A stretch of DNA of 49,781 bases, taken from the NCBI GenBank assembly GCA_934254815.1, contig CAKQME010000015.1, forward strand, positions 1 to 49,781, written 5' to 3'. The position numbers were made by a program, and so were the translations under genes. Within the stretch, counting starts at the first letter, position 1. Each line of letters opens with the position of its first letter. This document shows, piece after piece, positions 34,027 to 42,492 of this stretch. The stretch is from an uncultured Clostridia bacterium (lineage in GTDB: Bacteria > Bacillota > Clostridia > Christensenellales > Borkfalkiaceae). The notes under the pieces are model-generated. The model made no database searches and was not told the DNA's origin. It saw only the letters and a list, made by a program, of their open reading frames with translations.

Positions 34027-36708
34027 ATGTTGAAATTATATATTAAAAAATTTGTTATAATTTTGTTTTTAGCTGTAACCTGCGCGGTTATGCTTATCGT
34101 AAACGTTTCCGTACGCGCAGAAAAGCAATTACAAGCCGAGCATATAGTAAATCAGAATTACGGTCAGAAATGGGAAGGAAAATTCGGCTCGTCGGGATAT
34201 ATCGTTTTAAGCGGAGATCCATTCGCGCAAGAAAAAGCGAAAAAAACGGTATATTCGGATATGTATTCGGATATAGCCGAAGAAGCGGCGATAGGCGGTT
34301 TTAGTCCGATAATAAAAAACTCGCAAGTGTTTTATTCAGACGAAGACAATGGCTTAAACGGCAATGCTCCGATCTCTTCTTGGGGTATTACGGCTCAGAA
34401 TTGGCTTACGTCTACCGATAATAAGACGTTATTTGTCCCAGGGTCATCGGATAATACGAATTTAAGGCTCGAAAACACAAAAAGTAACGACAGAGCAGTA
34501 TCGTTATTTTTTACCTTAAAAGATAAATCTTACGTTACGGTTTATGTGTTCAGCGCAAGTAAGCGCGTTACTGGCGATATCGGCGTTTATTTATATAATT
34601 CAAAAGTATTGCAAAATAAAGAAGATAATTCCGAGACAGATTATTTTTACGGTGGAACGCCATTGGCGAAAACTGTTATTACGATAAAAGGTAAAGATTT
34701 AAGCGATTATAAATCGGGTATTTTTGTAACATTCAAAATCGAGGATGCGGGAGATTATCAAATCGTGGCAACACGGGCTAATCCTGAAAACGAAGATTAT
34801 AACGAAAATTTTCGCATAATTACGCCGGGTATAGGCGGTGTGTTTTTCGATGATAAAAATCCTATGTCCGCTAAGCCCTATTTTATTTCGGGCGATTGCG
34901 ATACGAAAGGTTCGTGGGAAGGAACTTACGGTAAAGACGGCTATATGCTGTTTGCTTACGATTTGCAGACTTCAGAACGTCAGGCTTATACTAAAAATAT
35001 CTATACCGATAAGCAAGGAAATCCTTACGTCGGAAAAGTTACGTTTAATGAATTGTCAACCAAAACTACCGTGAATAATAATGTCGGTAATTATGAATTT
35101 GCCGTTGAGGGAGAATATTCGCTCTCAGATGCTTTTATCTCGCGAATCGGCGCGGCATTTCCTGTCTGGGATTGGCGGGCATGGTATAACAGAGAAGAAT
35201 CAGGTTTTGCGGGCGAAAAGTATATCGAATCTTGTTTAAATGTTCCGGGAAATACGGGCGATTATATAAGAGGAAGAGTCGGAGGACCTGCGGACTCGTC
35301 AAAAGGTTCAATAGCCTTTACATTGACCGATAAAGCTTTCGAAAAATCAGAAATTATTTACATTACCGTATATCATAATCAGATTTTTGACGGAAAAACA
35401 GATGTTGGAGACGTTACATTCGGTAGTTCAATATATAAGACGTATTACGCCGATGCCAGCGGATTGCCCGATGATGCCGTTGAGGAAAGAACGATAGTGA
35501 GAAAAAACGGTAACGGCGGACTTTATGTAACTTACGCTTTATGTGAAAGCGGAGATTATTCTATTATAATCGACGGGGATTCTGACAATGGTATTCGCGG
35601 AACTATACAAGCGTTGTTTTTCGATATACCGGAAAAAGCTGAGATCAATTACCACCTTGATGGCGGACTTAATAACGATAAGAATCCTATCGAATATTAT
35701 GAGTGGTCTCCCACGAAATTATATAAGCCTAGCAAAGAGGGATATGTATTCGTCGGGTGGTATTCCGACGAGAATTTGACTTACATGATCGAAGAGATAC
35801 CTGCGCGTTCGGTAGGTCAATTTGACGTTTATGCAAAATTCGAAATTTTAACACCGCATAATATTACTTATGTATTGAACGGTGGTATAAATTCGGGAGA
35901 CAATAAAAATGTTTATTATGAACTGATAGGTGTATCTGAATTTTTACCCGCCACAAGAGAAAATTATAATTTTTGCGGTTGGTATTCAGACCCTGATTTT
36001 ACAGAACGCATTATCTCCGTATCCGCAGATTGTAAAGAGGATATAATTCTCTATGCAAAATGGTCTGAGAACGAAAATTGGAATATCGTCTATCATTTGA
36101 ATGGAGGAAAAAATTCTGCAGATAATCCTGAAAAGTATTACAAAGGCAAAGGCGTAGAGGCTTTCGCGCCTGCAGTTAAAAAGGGGTATTTGTTTTCGGG
36201 ATGGTATCTAAACGAAGATTTCAGTCACTATATCGGCAGTATATCCGGCGATAGAACAGGGGATATAGATCTTTATGCAAAATATACAAAAAAGGTTGTT
36301 ATCAGTCATATCGAGTATAAACTTTACGGGGCAAAGAACGATATGGCTAATCCGGTATCTTATAAAGAGGGAACGACTATAACGCTTGCGGCAGCGACGA
36401 AAGAGGGATATACGTTCGAGGGCTGGTATACCGACGAAGCGTTTACGAATAAAGTGACCGGGATATCTGCTGAAACCACGGGAGATATTACGTTATACGC
36501 AAAATTCACGAAGAATGTCGACGGAGAAAGCGGCGACAGCGGAAATACAGGCGATAGCGGAAGCACAAGTGACAGCGGAAGCTCCTCCGGCAGCGGATCG
36601 GCAAGCGAAAAGAAAGGCTGTTTCGGAAGTATCGCGCTCGGCGCGCCCGCGATAGCTTTGGCTATGGTAGCGACTGCGGTCGCAATGAAAAAGAAGAAAG
36701 AAGACTAA
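34027..36708 (+). CDS. Secreted protein with two modules, four InlB-like repeats and a GC-type C-terminal anchor
   Basis: 893 residues from ATG 34027. AAAGG is eight bases upstream, whereas for the ATG at 34021 it would be only two. A signal helix (VIILFLAVTCAVMLIVNVSV) is followed by module C1 (frame residues about 48-277 from 34021) and a degenerate copy C2 (296-535). Four InlB/Flg_new-type beta-grasp repeats follow (about 541-607, 613-682, 688-755, 763-830), each with a YxLxGGxNxxxNPxxY entry and a GWYxDxxF / YAK core. A Ser/Gly/Asp linker and a C-terminal KKGCFGS, a hydrophobic stretch and KKKKED end the chain. That last tripartite layout resembles GC-containing CTERM sorting signals. Probably an exposed adhesin or glycan-binding protein of the locus. 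Confidence 0.75.
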   Translation: MLKLYIKKFVIILFLAVTCAVMLIVNVSVRAEKQLQAEHIVNQNYGQKWEGKFGSSGYIVLSGDPFAQEKAKKTVYSDMYSDIAEEAAIGGFSPIIKNSQVFYSDEDNGLNGNAPISSWGITAQNWLTSTDNKTLFVPGSSDNTNLRLENTKSNDRAVSLFFTLKDKSYVTVYVFSASKRVTGDIGVYLYNSKVLQNKEDNSETDYFYGGTPLAKTVITIKGKDLSDYKSGIFVTFKIEDAGDYQIVATRANPENEDYNENFRIITPGIGGVFFDDKNPMSAKPYFISGDCDTKGSWEGTYGKDGYMLFAYDLQTSERQAYTKNIYTDKQGNPYVGKVTFNELSTKTTVNNNVGNYEFAVEGEYSLSDAFISRIGAAFPVWDWRAWYNREESGFAGEKYIESCLNVPGNTGDYIRGRVGGPADSSKGSIAFTLTDKAFEKSEIIYITVYHNQIFDGKTDVGDVTFGSSIYKTYYADASGLPDDAVEERTIVRKNGNGGLYVTYALCESGDYSIIIDGDSDNGIRGTIQALFFDIPEKAEINYHLDGGLNNDKNPIEYYEWSPTKLYKPSKEGYVFVGWYSDENLTYMIEEIPARSVGQFDVYAKFEILTPHNITYVLNGGINSGDNKNVYYELIGVSEFLPATRENYNFCGWYSDPDFTERIISVSADCKEDIILYAKWSENENWNIVYHLNGGKNSADNPEKYYKGKGVEAFAPAVKKGYLFSGWYLNEDFSHYIGSISGDRTGDIDLYAKYTKKVVISHIEYKLYGAKNDMANPVSYKEGTTITLAAATKEGYTFEGWYTDEAFTNKVTGISAETTGDITLYAKFTKNVDGESGDSGNTGDSGSTSDSGSSSGSGSASEKKGCFGSIALGAPAIALAMVATAVAMKKKKED
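34162..34851 (+). repeat. Locus module, copy C1
   Basis: Landmarks WEGKFGSSGYIVLSG, YSDMYSD, SWGI, LRLENTKSNDRAVSLFFT, VTGDIGVYLYN, YGGTPLAKT, FVTFKIEDAGDYQIVATRA and GIGGVFFD. With B2 this is the best-conserved pair. Confidence 0.7.
34906..35625 (+). repeat. Locus module, copy C2 (divergent)
   Basis: Begins with WEGTYGKDGYMLFAYD and ends with LYVTYALCESGDYSIIIDGD and IQALFFD. The central part has an extra segment containing FPVWDWRAWYNREE, replacing the SWG/LRLENT part of the other copies. Confidence 0.6.
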
Positions 36709-36720
36709 GAGCAACTTGTA

Positions 36721-36752
36721 TTGCCTTGCGGGCGGTTTCGTCCGCAAGGCAA
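36721..36752. terminator. Hairpin closing the surface-protein operon
   Basis: Perfect 11-bp stem (36721-36731 with 36742-36752), 12 bases after the surface-protein stop. No T tract follows, so termination efficiency is uncertain and read-through into pgmB is possible. Confidence 0.5.
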
Positions 36753-36784
36753 ATAAAACCTTTGATTAAAAATAAAGAGAAATT

Positions 36785-37423
36785 ATGAAAGCTGTAATAT
36801 TCGATTTAGACGGCGTACTCGTTACGACCGACGAATGTCATTATAAAGCGTGGAAGAAATTAGCGCACGAAGAGGGAATATACTTCGACCGTGATATAAA
36901 TTCGAGATTGCGCGGAGTTTCGAGAATGGATAGTTTAGATATAATACTCGAAAAGTCCGATAAAATATATACGCAAGAGCAGAAACAGGAACTTGCGGAG
37001 AGAAAAAACGGTTACTATCGTAAGTCGATAAGCGGTTTAACCGAGAAAGACGTATTAAGCGGCGTGGCTGAAAACCTATACGATCTTAAAACTGCGGGCG
37101 TAAAAATCGCGGTAGGCTCGTCGAGTAAAAATACGCCGATTATACTTGAAAAGACGGGTTTAATCAGGTATTTCGACGCGGTAGCGGACGGGAACGAAAT
37201 AAAGAATTCCAAACCCGACCCGGAAGTGTTTTTAAAAGCCGCCGAAAAACTCGGCGTTAAGCCCTGCGATTGTCTTGTCGTAGAGGACGCCGACGCAGGC
37301 ATTGAGGCGGGTAAACGCGCGGGGATGAAAACGCTTGCGGTAGGCGCGGCAAACGGCGGAGATTATAAATTTCATGATTTATCTTCGGTAAATATTGAAA
37401 AAGACGTTTTGAATTTGATATAA
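36785..37423 (+). CDS. pgmB: Beta-phosphoglucomutase
   Basis: HAD-superfamily enzyme converting beta-glucose 1-phosphate to glucose 6-phosphate. It has the nucleophile motif FDLDGVLVTTDECHYKAWK (Asp9 and the acid/base Asp11), the cap residue pattern LRGVSRMDSLDIIL, motif II GSSSKN, the Lys in KNSKPDPEVF and the motif III acidic residues VVEDADAGIEAG. The 212 residues are typical. It precedes the GH65 phosphorylase by 11 bases, the classic pair for inverting disaccharide phosphorolysis: the phosphorylase releases beta-glucose 1-phosphate and this enzyme feeds it to glycolysis. Confidence 0.95.
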   Translation: MKAVIFDLDGVLVTTDECHYKAWKKLAHEEGIYFDRDINSRLRGVSRMDSLDIILEKSDKIYTQEQKQELAERKNGYYRKSISGLTEKDVLSGVAENLYDLKTAGVKIAVGSSSKNTPIILEKTGLIRYFDAVADGNEIKNSKPDPEVFLKAAEKLGVKPCDCLVVEDADAGIEAGKRAGMKTLAVGAANGGDYKFHDLSSVNIEKDVLNLI

Positions 37424-37434
37424 TAGGTGTAAAG

Positions 37435-39708
37435 ATGCGGGAAATAGCGTTTTACGAAAGAGATATAAAAGAAAAATACAGCGTAAAGATAAAAGAATAC
37501 GTCGCTACTGACGAAGCGAACAAAGAAACGGTGTTTACGCTTTGCAACGGATATATGGGCGTGCGCGGCGCATTGTCGCTTGGCGGAAGATTTTCCGAAG
37601 CGGGAACGTATATCGCAGGATTGTTCGATAAAAAAGAGAAAGAGGAAAGCGAGGCTGTTTGCGGGCTTACTATAAAGAACAAGGCGATAACGCCCGCGCT
37701 CGCAATCGTTCCCGACGGTAATCTTGCCGAGATAACGGCGGGCGGCGAAAAATTCGATGTGCTGAATTGCCGCGTATCCGATTTTAGCAGAACGCTTGAT
37801 TTACTTCGCGGCTTTACGGTAGACTCTTATTCGCTCGAAAGCAAAAGCGGAAAAATCTTACAAGTAAAAACGATGAATTTCGTTTTGAAATCTTCTTATC
37901 ACGAAGCGTTAATCCGCACGGAAATCACACCCGTGAATTTTGGCGGCGAAATAGTAGTTACGCTTAAAAATACGCTCAACGCTTATCCGCAGTATATTCC
38001 ACGGCTTCGCGATTATATCTGCGCCACGGTATTAGATAGTACCTCGGAAGAAAACGGAACGGCGAAACTCAACGCAAGAGTGTTTGAGACGGGCGAAAAG
38101 ATATATATGCTCGCGAGAACTTTAGGCGACGGAAAACGCGAAGTCGAAGAAGAAAAAAACGGAATAAACGAAAAATTTGTATTAAACGCCGAAAGCGGTA
38201 AAACTTACGCGTTCGAAAAGCGTTTTGCATATTTTACGTCGCGGGATAATTGCGATATAAGTTTCAGTAAAAAGAGCGATAATCAACTCATAGACGAACA
38301 TTTCGGGTTTTACAAAAATGCGTGGGAACGCGCGAAGATAAATATCGACGGCGACGACGAAGTGTTAAATGGCGTGCTTTGGAACGCGTTTAATTTAATA
38401 CAACTCGAATACCCAGAAAACACGGATATATCCGTTGCGGCTACGGGTTTGCACGGGCAGGGATATTTCGGACACGCCTTCTGGGACACCGAAATATTTA
38501 TGTTGCCCTTCTATCTTGCCACCTGTCCGCAGGAAGCGAAAGCCTTGCTCGAATACAGATATAAGCGTCTGGACGAAGCGAGGGAAATAGCGAAATCCCG
38601 CGGCTATGCGGGGGCGGAATTTCCCTGGACGAGCGCGTATACGGGCGTGGACGTAACTCCGCCCGACTGGGACAGGTGCGCAAAAAGGCAGATACATATA
38701 TCTGCCGACGTTGCTTACGCGTTCCGTAATTATTACGTTCAGACGGGCGATTACGAGTTTTATAAAAACTGCGGAATAGAAACGATAATAGAAACGGCTA
38801 AGTTTTTCGCGTCCCGCGCGGTACTTAAAGACGACGGCAAATATCATTTGCTCGACGTTATAGGACCGGACGAGTACAACATTCACGCCGACGATAATTT
38901 CTATACCAACTTTATGGCTCGGTATAATATCCGCGAGGCGTTGTCGGCAATTGAAGAATTAAAGCAAGCCGACGAAACCGAGTATAAGAGAATAGCGACC
39001 AAAACGCGGTATGAAGAATATAAATCGCTGCTTGAAAAAGTCGCGAAAAATATGGCTTTCCCGAAAACGAAAGACGGCGTTATAGAGCAGTACGACGGAT
39101 TTTTCCGCTTAAAGGATAACGGGGCGATAGAACGCGACGAAAACGGAATGCCGAAAAACAAGAACTACGTTTACGCAAGCGACGTTCAGGTGTTAAAGCA
39201 AGCCGACGCGGTAATGGCGTTGTATCTTTTCCCCGACGAATTCGACGAGAAAACGCAGAAAGCCACTTTCGATTATTACGAAAAGAGGTGCAATCACGGC
39301 TCGTCGTTAAGTCCGTCCATTCACGCGATCGTCGGGCTTCGCAACGGGTTTAAAGACCACGCATATTCGTTTTTAAGGCTCACGGCATTGCTCGATTTAA
39401 ATAATATGCACCTCGACAAGAATTTACACGAGGGTTTGCATACGGCTTGCGCCGGCGGAACGTGGAGCGCGGTGGTGTACGGCTTCGGCGGCGTGCAGAT
39501 TAAGGGCAGTAAGTTGCATATCGCGCCGACTCTCCCCGAAAATTGGAATTCTTTTTCGTTTTGCTTTACGAATAAAGGTGTAAATTATTCGATAAAAGCA
39601 GATAAAAACGGCTTTGAAATTATAGCAGACGGCGATGCGGAATATTACGTTTACGGCGAAAAAATCAAAGTGCAAAAAGGCGAAATAAAGCAATGGAAGA
39701 ATTTTTAA
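37435..39708 (+). CDS. GH65 disaccharide phosphorylase (maltose/kojibiose/trehalose type)
   Basis: Cytoplasmic inverting phosphorylase that splits an alpha-linked glucosyl disaccharide with phosphate to give beta-glucose 1-phosphate. The 757 residues show the GH65 layout: an N-terminal beta-sandwich (TLCNGYMGVRGAL), a linker, and the (alpha/alpha)6 barrel with GHAFWDTEIFMLPF (about 346-359) and the general acid Glu480 in GPDEYN. KQADAVMALYLFPDEF and HGSSLSPSIHA (phosphate loop region) follow. A C-terminal jelly roll begins near VQIKGSKLHIAP. Linkage specificity cannot be decided by eye. No signal peptide, so its substrate must be imported. The mutarotase-like gene overlaps its end by 16 bases. 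Confidence 0.9.
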   Translation: MREIAFYERDIKEKYSVKIKEYVATDEANKETVFTLCNGYMGVRGALSLGGRFSEAGTYIAGLFDKKEKEESEAVCGLTIKNKAITPALAIVPDGNLAEITAGGEKFDVLNCRVSDFSRTLDLLRGFTVDSYSLESKSGKILQVKTMNFVLKSSYHEALIRTEITPVNFGGEIVVTLKNTLNAYPQYIPRLRDYICATVLDSTSEENGTAKLNARVFETGEKIYMLARTLGDGKREVEEEKNGINEKFVLNAESGKTYAFEKRFAYFTSRDNCDISFSKKSDNQLIDEHFGFYKNAWERAKINIDGDDEVLNGVLWNAFNLIQLEYPENTDISVAATGLHGQGYFGHAFWDTEIFMLPFYLATCPQEAKALLEYRYKRLDEAREIAKSRGYAGAEFPWTSAYTGVDVTPPDWDRCAKRQIHISADVAYAFRNYYVQTGDYEFYKNCGIETIIETAKFFASRAVLKDDGKYHLLDVIGPDEYNIHADDNFYTNFMARYNIREALSAIEELKQADETEYKRIATKTRYEEYKSLLEKVAKNMAFPKTKDGVIEQYDGFFRLKDNGAIERDENGMPKNKNYVYASDVQVLKQADAVMALYLFPDEFDEKTQKATFDYYEKRCNHGSSLSPSIHAIVGLRNGFKDHAYSFLRLTALLDLNNMHLDKNLHEGLHTACAGGTWSAVVYGFGGVQIKGSKLHIAPTLPENWNSFSFCFTNKGVNYSIKADKNGFEIIADGDAEYYVYGEKIKVQKGEIKQWKNF

Positions 39709-40535
39709 TAATAGAAAACGGCGGAATGCGCGTTGAGATTGTCAATCCCGAAAATGCAAAAGACAAGCATTTTTCAACCCGTTTTTCTCACGTGGGGTAT
39801 ATAACGGAAATTGAGGTAGACGGAGAAGAAAAATTGTCGCGGGCGGTGGAAGAATTTCACCCGTTCCACGGTGAGGGCTTTCCCGACGAGTTTGAAAAAC
39901 CGCTCGGCTATAACGAGGCGAAAACGGGCGATTTATTCGTAAAAATAGGCGTAGGGGCAGAGAAAAAACGCGAAGAAAAACCGTATACCAACTGGGATAT
40001 GCACGAAGTCGCTATGCCTGCCGAAACCGTGGCAAAAAAAATAGAAAACGGTTACGCGTTTATACAAAATTTTGCGTTTAACGGCTACGAGTATTATTAC
40101 GAAAAGAAAATTACCGTTGAAAACGGAAAGATAAAAATTTCGCATTTTCTGAAAAATACGGGGATAAAAAGTATAGATACGCTTTGGTATTCGCACGCGT
40201 TTTTGCGTTACGATTTAAAAGCAGAATATCTTACGCTTACCGTTCCCGAAGATTGCGAAATTTTTAACGGCGAAGAGAATATAACTTCTTGCGAAAACGG
40301 AGTTTACGAAATACCGATAAACGAGATTACTAAAAAAGGTATCTGTTATAACTGGCACGCCGAAAAAACCGAAAATATCCAAAAACTCGAAAAATACGTT
40401 GCGAAAGGAGATTACGGTTATAACGAATTGCAGGTATATATGAACGACCGCATAATTTCCGTAGAACCGAAACTGAAAATATACTTGAAACGCAACGAAA
40501 ATAAGAGTTGGAGTACAATAATTGATTTTTCTTAA
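39693..40535 (+). CDS. Galactose-mutarotase-like protein
   Basis: 280-residue protein of the aldose-epimerase/mutarotase-like beta-sandwich kind, judged from the ENGGMRVEIVNPENA opening, HVGYITEIEVDG, the internal HPFHGEGFPDEF, and ISHFLKNTGIKSIDTLWYSHAFLRY. It should act on the anomeric state of a sugar released by the neighbouring phosphorylase, or may bind a glycan. Classic catalytic His/Glu residues of GalM are not obvious to me, so enzyme activity is uncertain. It overlaps GH65 by 16 bases, which indicates coupled expression. Confidence 0.6.
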   Translation: MEEFLIIENGGMRVEIVNPENAKDKHFSTRFSHVGYITEIEVDGEEKLSRAVEEFHPFHGEGFPDEFEKPLGYNEAKTGDLFVKIGVGAEKKREEKPYTNWDMHEVAMPAETVAKKIENGYAFIQNFAFNGYEYYYEKKITVENGKIKISHFLKNTGIKSIDTLWYSHAFLRYDLKAEYLTLTVPEDCEIFNGEENITSCENGVYEIPINEITKKGICYNWHAEKTENIQKLEKYVAKGDYGYNELQVYMNDRIISVEPKLKIYLKRNENKSWSTIIDFS

Positions 40536-40550
40536 ATAGGAAGTTGAATA

Positions 40551-41756
40551 ATGATTGACAGTGTATTAACTAAAAGACTGATTGTAGAAAATAGAGAATT
40601 AAAAAACAGAATAGTTTTGCAACCTATGGAGGGCTTCGATTGTAATGAAGATGGTAGTCCGAGTGAGCTTACAGAACGTAAATATCTGAATTACGCCAAG
40701 TCAAGCGCGGCAATAATATGGTTTGAAGCGAGCGCTGTATGCGATGAGGGCAGAACTAACCCGAGACAAATGCATATTACAGCTGCGAATTTGCAAAAAT
40801 TTAAAGCATTGCTAATAAAGATGAAAGAAGCTGCGCTTAAAGAAAACGGATTTGCGCCGTTAACCGTGTTACAGTTGACCCATTCGGGCAGACAAAGCAT
40901 AGTGCCTATGGTTGCGTATCGTAATGAGATATACGAAGCGACAAGACCTATTACCGATGCTAATATCGTAACAGATACATATCTTGACTCTCTACCTGAA
41001 AAATATGTCGAAACTGCAGTTTTGGCAAGAGAAGCGGGCTTTGACGGAGTGGATATGAAATGTTGCCACGGCTATTTAATGCAGGAATTGTTGTCTGGTT
41101 ATAATAGAAAAGGCAGATACGGCGGATCTTTCGAAAACAGAATAAAATGCTATATGAATTGTTTTAATGCCGTAAAAAGCGCCGTACCTGATATGTTGGT
41201 TACTGCGAGGGTCGGGCTAAGCGATATGGTAAGAAAGCCTTTCGGTTTCGGCACTGATGAAAACGGTAATATTGATCTTACAGAGCCTAGAATGTTAATA
41301 AAAAAACTTATCGACAGTGGGCTTAAATTGCTTAATGTGACTTTAGGAAACCCGTATTATAACCCGCATGTTAATCGACCTTTCAGAGTTGGGGCGTATA
41401 AACCGCCGGAAAAACCGGAGATTGGGTTGGAACGTTTTTTCTTTGCCGAAAAAGAGATAAAAAAGGCATTTCCGAACTTAATAGTGATCGCTTCGGGTTT
41501 ATCGTATTATAGAAACGATTTATTTAAAAAATCTGAAGAATCTATAAACAACGGCTTATGCGATTTAGTCGGATTCGGTCGCGGCGCGCTTGCTTATCCG
41601 TCGTTTTATAAAGATTATCTTAACGGTAATTTTCAAGCAAAAAGATGTTGCGTGGCCTGTTCGAGATGTACGGAATTGATGCGGTCTAAATATGTTTCGG
41701 GGTGCGCTACATTCGATGATTATTATAAAAATTTGTACGAGGAAAAGTTTAAATGA
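40551..41756 (+). CDS. Old Yellow Enzyme-type NADH:flavin oxidoreductase
   Basis: FMN-binding TIM-barrel ene-reductase domain, 401 residues. It has the N-terminal LKNRIVLQPMEGFD, LTHSGRQS (flavin/substrate region), CCHGYLMQELLSGYNRKGRYGGSFENR (the usual HxGYLLxxFLSPxxNxRxDxYGG segment, with Cys-His here), and VGFGRGALAYPSFYKD near the phosphate site. A C-terminal Cys cluster CCVACSRC then eleven residues and Cys resembles the 4Fe-4S site of 2,4-dienoyl-CoA reductase-type members, but the C-terminal FAD/NAD domain of those enzymes is missing. Electrons must therefore come from a partner, possibly the FAD protein two genes on. It begins the redox block and overlaps the SDR gene (ATGA). Confidence 0.85.
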   Translation: MIDSVLTKRLIVENRELKNRIVLQPMEGFDCNEDGSPSELTERKYLNYAKSSAAIIWFEASAVCDEGRTNPRQMHITAANLQKFKALLIKMKEAALKENGFAPLTVLQLTHSGRQSIVPMVAYRNEIYEATRPITDANIVTDTYLDSLPEKYVETAVLAREAGFDGVDMKCCHGYLMQELLSGYNRKGRYGGSFENRIKCYMNCFNAVKSAVPDMLVTARVGLSDMVRKPFGFGTDENGNIDLTEPRMLIKKLIDSGLKLLNVTLGNPYYNPHVNRPFRVGAYKPPEKPEIGLERFFFAEKEIKKAFPNLIVIASGLSYYRNDLFKKSEESINNGLCDLVGFGRGALAYPSFYKDYLNGNFQAKRCCVACSRCTELMRSKYVSGCATFDDYYKNLYEEKFK

Positions 41757-42490
41757 AAAAAATAGCGTTAGTTACTGGTTCTTACCAGGGAATAGGTAAA
41801 GGAATTGCCGACTTACTTAACGATAACGATTACGAAGTTGTCTACTCCGATGTTCACGATAGTATGGGCGGTGTAAAATATTATTGCAAATTAGATATTT
41901 CATCTGAAGAATCAAGAAAACAAGCACTCAAGTTTATCGATGATAATTTCGGAAGATTAGATATTCTTGTTAATAATGCGGGAGTGGCTTGCAGAGAAAG
42001 AAAAGACGTTTTGGTAACTTCCGAAGAAAGTTTTGAAAGACTTATAAATATAAACACCAAAGGCACGTTTTTTATGTGTCAGCTTTTCTCGAAATATATG
42101 ATAGATCGTTTAAATAAAAATTTAAGTGAATATCAACCGCGTATAGTAAATATTTCATCAAATTCAAGCTATACGTCAAGTGTGTCCAGAGGGGAATATT
42201 GCATTTCTAAAGCCGGCGTGTCTATGATAACTACTCTTTTTGCCGATAGGCTGGGAGAATATAATATTCCAGTATTAGAAGTAAGACCGGGAATAATAAA
42301 AACCCCAATGACGGAAGCAGTTATGGCAAAATATGATAAATTGATAAATGACGGAATTACTCCGATGAAGCGTTGGGGAACTCCTTACGATGTGGCGAAA
42401 TGCGTTCTTGCGGTAGCAAAAGGATATATGGATTTTGGAACGGGAACCGCTTTAAACTGCGACGGCGGTTTTCATATTAGGAGATTATAA
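41753..42490 (+). CDS. Short-chain dehydrogenase/reductase
   Basis: 245-residue classical SDR. The cofactor loop is TGSYQGIG (8-15) and NNAG is at 74-77. The catalytic set is Ser136, Tyr149 and Lys153 (YCISK), and RPGIIKTPMT and the C-terminal DGG complete the pattern. The acidic Asp33 after the second strand (VYSDVHD) suggests NAD(H) preference, by family rule. The start overlaps the OYE stop and the end sits against the ribosome site of the FAD gene, so the three are probably expressed as one unit. The substrate is unknown. A hydroxyl of a sugar or aglycone is plausible. Confidence 0.9.
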   Translation: MKKIALVTGSYQGIGKGIADLLNDNDYEVVYSDVHDSMGGVKYYCKLDISSEESRKQALKFIDDNFGRLDILVNNAGVACRERKDVLVTSEESFERLININTKGTFFMCQLFSKYMIDRLNKNLSEYQPRIVNISSNSSYTSSVSRGEYCISKAGVSMITTLFADRLGEYNIPVLEVRPGIIKTPMTEAVMAKYDKLINDGITPMKRWGTPYDVAKCVLAVAKGYMDFGTGTALNCDGGFHIRRL

Positions 42491-42492
42491 AA

